Source: an uncultured Pirellula sp. (GTDB taxonomy: Bacteria; Planctomycetota; Planctomycetia; Pirellulales; Pirellulaceae). From it: a DNA stretch of 39,647 nucleotides. The DNA lies in assembly GCA_903858115.1 (NCBI GenBank), contig CAIOHR010000053.1, positions 1-39,647 of the forward strand, written 5' to 3'. The number at the start of each line of letters is the position of its first letter. The first letter of the stretch is position 1. Shown here in pieces: positions 37,643 through 39,647 of this stretch. The translations under genes and the position numbers were made by a program. Under the pieces are notes generated by a model that had not been told where the DNA came from, searched no databases, and saw nothing but the letters and a program-made list of their open reading frames with translations.

Positions 37643-37714
37643 GATGTATTCTCACAAAGTGTCCATTTCACGGCAACCGTTCTTTCAAACTGTTGACAAA
37701 TTATTCAAGGTGTA

Positions 37715-37903
37715 ATGAGCAAATCGAATGCCAGTCCCATTACCGTCGTTTTTTGTGACAGAATGAGGCAATATTACGAAGTGAGGACAATTTCCGCACA
37801 AAAGCAATTGCTACGCGATGTCGCAGCACTTAACGTGAGTCTCTTATACCTAGATGACACGGCCGTAACGGACGCCGGCTTGTTGCGCCTGTTCGCGACA
37901 TGA
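37715..37903 (+). pseudogene. Orphan LRR-like fragment
   Basis: A 62-codon frame (ATG 37715) whose C-terminal half reads LLRDVAALNVSLLYLDDTAVTDAGLLRLFAT, close to the planctomycete leucine-rich-repeat pattern L-x-L-x-x-T-x-V-T-D-x-G-L-x-x-L. The N-terminal half is unrelated, there is no clear ribosome binding site, and one repeat alone cannot form an LRR domain. A TTGACA hexamer lies just upstream at 37693-37698, but no matching -10 is placed correctly. It is most likely a remnant of a longer LRR gene, or chance. Confidence 0.35.
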
Positions 37904-38009
37904 TGGACGGGCGACGGATCCACAAAGTACATCGACAAACCAAGTCGATTGTTGGGCCCCGAAATTACTTACCTCGTATGCGTGCAGTTCTCCGCCGATT
38001 GTTTCAAAA

Positions 38010-38504
38010 ATGCGATCTCCGACTTCCGGCAGGGCTGTCGTGAAAATCGATTCTAAGCCCGCACGTAGTTTGTCAGTAGGCCAACGCGTTCAGCAGATTT
38101 TCGAATTGTACCTGGAAATGAAATCAACCCCGCAGGTCGCGAAGGTCATGAACGAACGCGGCTGGCGAATGAAGGAGTGGACCACCAAGAAGGGCAAGAC
38201 GATCGGTGGTGGCGAGTTCAACAAGAACAAGGTCGCGGCTGTCCTGACCAATGCAACCTACATCGGTATGATAGAGTACGAGGGCCAACTCCAACCCGGC
38301 CTCCAAGAAACCATCATCAAGCGAGACGTATTCGACCGGGTCCAAGAGACCCTAAAGCAGAACAGCCGCATGAAGAAAGAATTGAACCGATGCAAGCACA
38401 ATGCATTGCTCCAAGGACTGCTTGGCTGCGCTGCCTGCAATTGTGGAATGAGCCATTCGTGTACAAAGAAAGGCTCAACTCTTTATCGCTACAGGTCAAA
38501 CTAA
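38010..38504 (+). pseudogene. Large serine recombinase fragment (recombinase and zinc-ribbon domains only)
   Basis: 164 codons matching the middle of large serine recombinases: RVQQIFELYLEMKSTPQVAK, NERGWRMKEWTTKKGKT, FNKNKVAAVLTNATYIGMI, GLQETIIKRDVFDRVQETL (recombinase domain, residues about 25-120), then ALLQGLLGCAACNCGMSHS (zinc-ribbon domain with CxxC). The N-terminal catalytic resolvase domain with its active-site serine is absent, and the frame stops right after LYRYRSN, before the second Cys pair and the coiled coil. No ribosome binding site precedes the ATG. The fragment is therefore a dead remnant of a phage-type or ICE-type integrase. It lies 370 bp from the start of the giant gene. 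I saw no att-like repeat. Confidence 0.88.
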
Positions 38505-39065
38505 TGTCACCTTAGCTGACGTTGAGATCCAAAATCAGCCAATTAATAATTTGCGTAGCAAGAATAAATTCTAGCCAATCTGCCCAGGATTCGTCGAAGC
38601 ATGATAGGTAAGCTTAATTACTTGATTTGAATCCCTGCACCTGTTCAAACTGATTTGGGTGCTCTCGCAACATCTGCTCGAAAATGCGCCCAGCCGCTTG
38701 AGTCGAAGCGGCAAAGGCTTTGTCCCAAGCGTTTTCATGCTATAAGAGTTTTGTGTTCCCATACCATGGCGGCCCGAGTACGGTGCAGATATCCGAAGCT
38801 GTGTTGTAGGGCACTACGTCATTTTCTATCGAACGACTCAATTCTCGATGCTTCGGCGCTCTTATGACAGTGTTTCTGATTTCGATCTTCATTTCAGTCG
38901 CCAGTCTCGTCTTCCACTTTCGGCTACCAAAAAGCCTGGCGCCATCTCGATAAATGGTGCATTGCGGGCGTCGATTACCGTATTGACTGAGAAATTGTTC
39001 ACATTCGGAGCTGTGCATTAAACATCTGGCCGTTCGATGCTTGCTCGTAATTCGATCAGGGCGAT
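38505..39065. other. Debris region with a TAG-split minus-strand frame
   Basis: No confident gene. On the minus strand a 113-codon frame (39081-38743) ends in TAG at 38740-38742 and reopens in the same frame as HENAWDKAFAASTQAAGRIF, EQMLREHPNQFEQVQGFKSS until TAA at 38614-38616. The second part looks protein-like and helical; the first part has no recognisable motif. It may be a broken gene. Plus-strand frames here have no motif. No terminator or insertion-sequence ends were seen. Confidence 0.3.
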
Positions 39066-39080
39066 TGACCAAACGTGTCA
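39066..39080. promoter_or_regulatory. TGAC-N7-GTCA dyad upstream of the 78-residue gene
   Basis: TGACCAAACGTGTCA, a 15-bp interrupted palindrome that ends 37 bases before the ATG. The same dyad with similar context (ATTGACCnAAnnTGTCA, 14 of 17 bases equal) lies upstream of csrA at 39386-39400. It is a candidate operator; the binding protein is unknown. Confidence 0.35.
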
Positions 39081-39095
39081 TCCCGTGCGGGACAC
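39075..39095 (+). other. Small imperfect hairpin before the 78-residue gene
   Basis: GTGT-CAT-CCCG-TG-CGGG-ACAC can fold as a stem with a three-base bulge, ending 8 bases before the AAAGGAG ribosome binding site. It overlaps the TGAC-N7-GTCA dyad. There is no T-run, so it is not a standard terminator. Confidence 0.3.
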
Positions 39096-39117
39096 TCTCG
39101 GCAAAGGAGTATAAGCC

Positions 39118-39354
39118 ATGTCAAAGAAACCCAAGGAAATCGACTTCCACAGGGAAGCCGAAGATCAACTCAACGCTATCAGGTCTCGAATTGGACAGGA
39201 AGTCCCACTCAGCAATCGCTACGTGCGAGGCCAACGGGCGATTCTTGTCTCCGTCGACGGTCAAACCGCGACGCTTCAATTTCCCAACGGCGCGACGCTT
39301 GCCAATGTTCCGCTCCGGGATTTGGTAGATGACAGCGGTTACTGGAAAGCTTAA
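39118..39354 (+). CDS. Small conserved-looking protein of unknown function
   Basis: 78 residues. ATG 39118 is preceded by a strong AAAGGAG ribosome binding site (39103-39109) at 8-base spacing, the best in the window, so expression is likely. The N-terminal 30 residues are charged and helical (KEIDFHREAEDQLNAIRSRI). The rest is a compact beta-rich stretch, RGQRAILVSVDGQTATLQFP, NGATLANVPLRDLVDD, that would suit a small SH3/KOW-like or barrel fold. There is no signal peptide or membrane helix, so it is probably cytoplasmic. I do not recognise a family. It lies 134 bp before csrA on the same strand and shares a TGAC-N7-GTCA dyad with it, which hints at common regulation but not at a function. 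Confidence 0.7.
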   Translation: MSKKPKEIDFHREAEDQLNAIRSRIGQEVPLSNRYVRGQRAILVSVDGQTATLQFPNGATLANVPLRDLVDDSGYWKA

Positions 39355-39385
39355 TCGTCTAATAATTTCGATTTAATTTCCGCAT

Positions 39386-39400
39386 TGACCTAAGTTGTCA
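39386..39400. promoter_or_regulatory. TGAC-N7-GTCA dyad upstream of csrA
   Basis: TGACCTAAGTTGTCA, the second copy of the dyad seen at 39066-39080, 88 bases before the csrA ATG. A GATAAT box follows at 39412-39417, but it is 21 bases from TTGACC, too far for a standard promoter spacer. The dyad is read as a candidate operator only. Confidence 0.35.
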
Positions 39401-39427
39401 CTGGCTCAGCTGATAATGAATGTGTTG

Positions 39428-39479
39428 GGAAGCGGCAGACCAACAATTCCCGCACTGCCGCAGCAATCGAACTCACGGA
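39428..39479 (+). promoter_or_regulatory. csrA leader: hairpin flanked by GGA motifs
   Basis: GCGGCAG (39432-39438) pairs perfectly with CTGCCGC (39455-39461) around a 16-base loop. A GGA lies at 39428-39430 before the stem and another at 39477-39479 (ACGGAAG), overlapping the only ribosome-binding-like sequence of csrA. CsrA proteins bind GGA motifs in leaders and block ribosome access, often including their own mRNA, so autoregulation is plausible. The GGAs are not in hairpin loops, which weakens the case. Confidence 0.4.
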
Positions 39480-39488
39480 AGAATCAAA

Positions 39489-39647
39489 ATGCTAGTTCTA
39501 AGTCGCAAAGTTGGTGATAAGTTGGTTATCGACGGCAACATCACTGTGGAAGTCGTCAAGATCCAAGGCAACCGAATCTCTCTCGGCATTGTCGCCCCTT
39601 CCAATGTCAAAATCCTCCGTGGTGAGTTAACCGAACAGCAAGCCAAG
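39489..39647 (+). CDS. csrA: Carbon storage regulator CsrA, partial (runs off right edge)
   Basis: 53 codons from ATG 39489 to the right edge with no stop. The protein starts MLVLSRKVGDKLVIDGNITV, continues EVVKIQGNRISLGIVAPSNV and reaches KILRGEL, which matches the CsrA/RsmA family along its whole visible length: N-terminal LVLSRK with the RNA-contacting Arg6, the IQGNRISLGI strand and the LRGEL segment with the second key Arg. Usual length is 60-75 residues, so only the tail is missing. CsrA is a homodimeric RNA-binding protein that controls translation and stability of mRNAs with GGA motifs (carbon metabolism, motility, biofilm). A weak GGAAG precedes the start by 7 bases. It follows the 78-residue gene on the same strand. 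Confidence 0.95.
   Translation, partial: MLVLSRKVGDKLVIDGNITVEVVKIQGNRISLGIVAPSNVKILRGELTEQQAK

Noticed and set aside
34270..37410. Regular ~600-bp repeats as a CRISPR or tandem non-coding array
   Set aside because: The repeats are long, in frame, and encode beta-helix units with conserved protein motifs.
37693..37716. TTGACA hexamer upstream of the LRR-like fragment as a promoter
   Set aside because: No acceptable -10 hexamer 16-18 bases downstream; the fragment itself is probably not a gene.
38505..38535. Several GTCA/TGAC words around the end of the recombinase fragment as transposon ends
   Set aside because: Words of four bases at short range are expected by chance; no longer inverted repeat or target duplication was found.
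39385..39417. TTGACC ... GATAAT as a sigma-70 promoter for csrA
   Set aside because: The spacer is 21 bases, outside the usual 16-18; kept only as a dyad site.

Overview
The window looks like chromosomal DNA of a planctomycete, most likely from the Pirellula/Rhodopirellula side of the phylum. This is inferred from an N-terminal LESLEDRRVMA motif of the planctomycete LEPLEDR-like type, dockerin-terminated giant proteins, Tad-pilus pseudopilin-like genes and a csrA gene. No ribosomal marker is present, so the taxonomy is inference only.

Left part (1-4270), all on the minus strand: the 5' end of a secreted TIM-barrel/glycoside-hydrolase-like protein that runs off the left edge; a decayed zeta-toxin/AAA P-loop kinase gene broken by an in-frame TGA; a TadE-like gene and a TadG-like gene 21 bp apart; a small secreted protein of unknown function; and a doubtful 124-codon frame that overlaps the 3' end of the giant gene.

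Centre (4271-37642): one uninterrupted 33.4-kb minus-strand gene encoding an 11,123-residue protein of roughly 1.2 MDa. From the N-terminus it has the LEDR-type sorting motif; a parallel beta-helix head made of five ~200-residue repeats; about five Big_5-like Ig domains with DQNxNG loops; about 13 CARDB-type Ig repeats; PPC-like and IPT-like domains; a helical island; a beta-propeller; about nine cadherin/He_PIG-like repeats; a partial RHS module; an internal dockerin; more Ig-like domains; a second propeller; a full ~2,030-residue RHS shell ending in the canonical RHS core (DPSGL, residues 9783-9787); and then 1,336 further residues. That tail holds a glycine-rich pre-toxin-like linker, a coiled coil, a possible nucleotidyltransferase-like DxD domain, a matrixin-like HELGH zincin, a beta-sandwich and four terminal dockerin repeats. 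The most notable feature is an RHS protein whose post-core cargo is followed by a protease-like domain and dockerins instead of ending in a toxin tip.

Right part (37643-39647), plus strand and minus-strand debris: an orphan LRR-like fragment; a serine-recombinase fragment lacking its catalytic domain; about 0.6 kb of apparent debris; an unknown 78-residue protein with a strong ribosome binding site; and csrA (53 codons before the right edge). The last two share a TGAC-N7-GTCA dyad upstream, and csrA has a hairpin leader flanked by GGA motifs. The zeta remnant lies on one side of the giant gene and the recombinase remnant on the other, so the locus sits in accessory, rearranged DNA.
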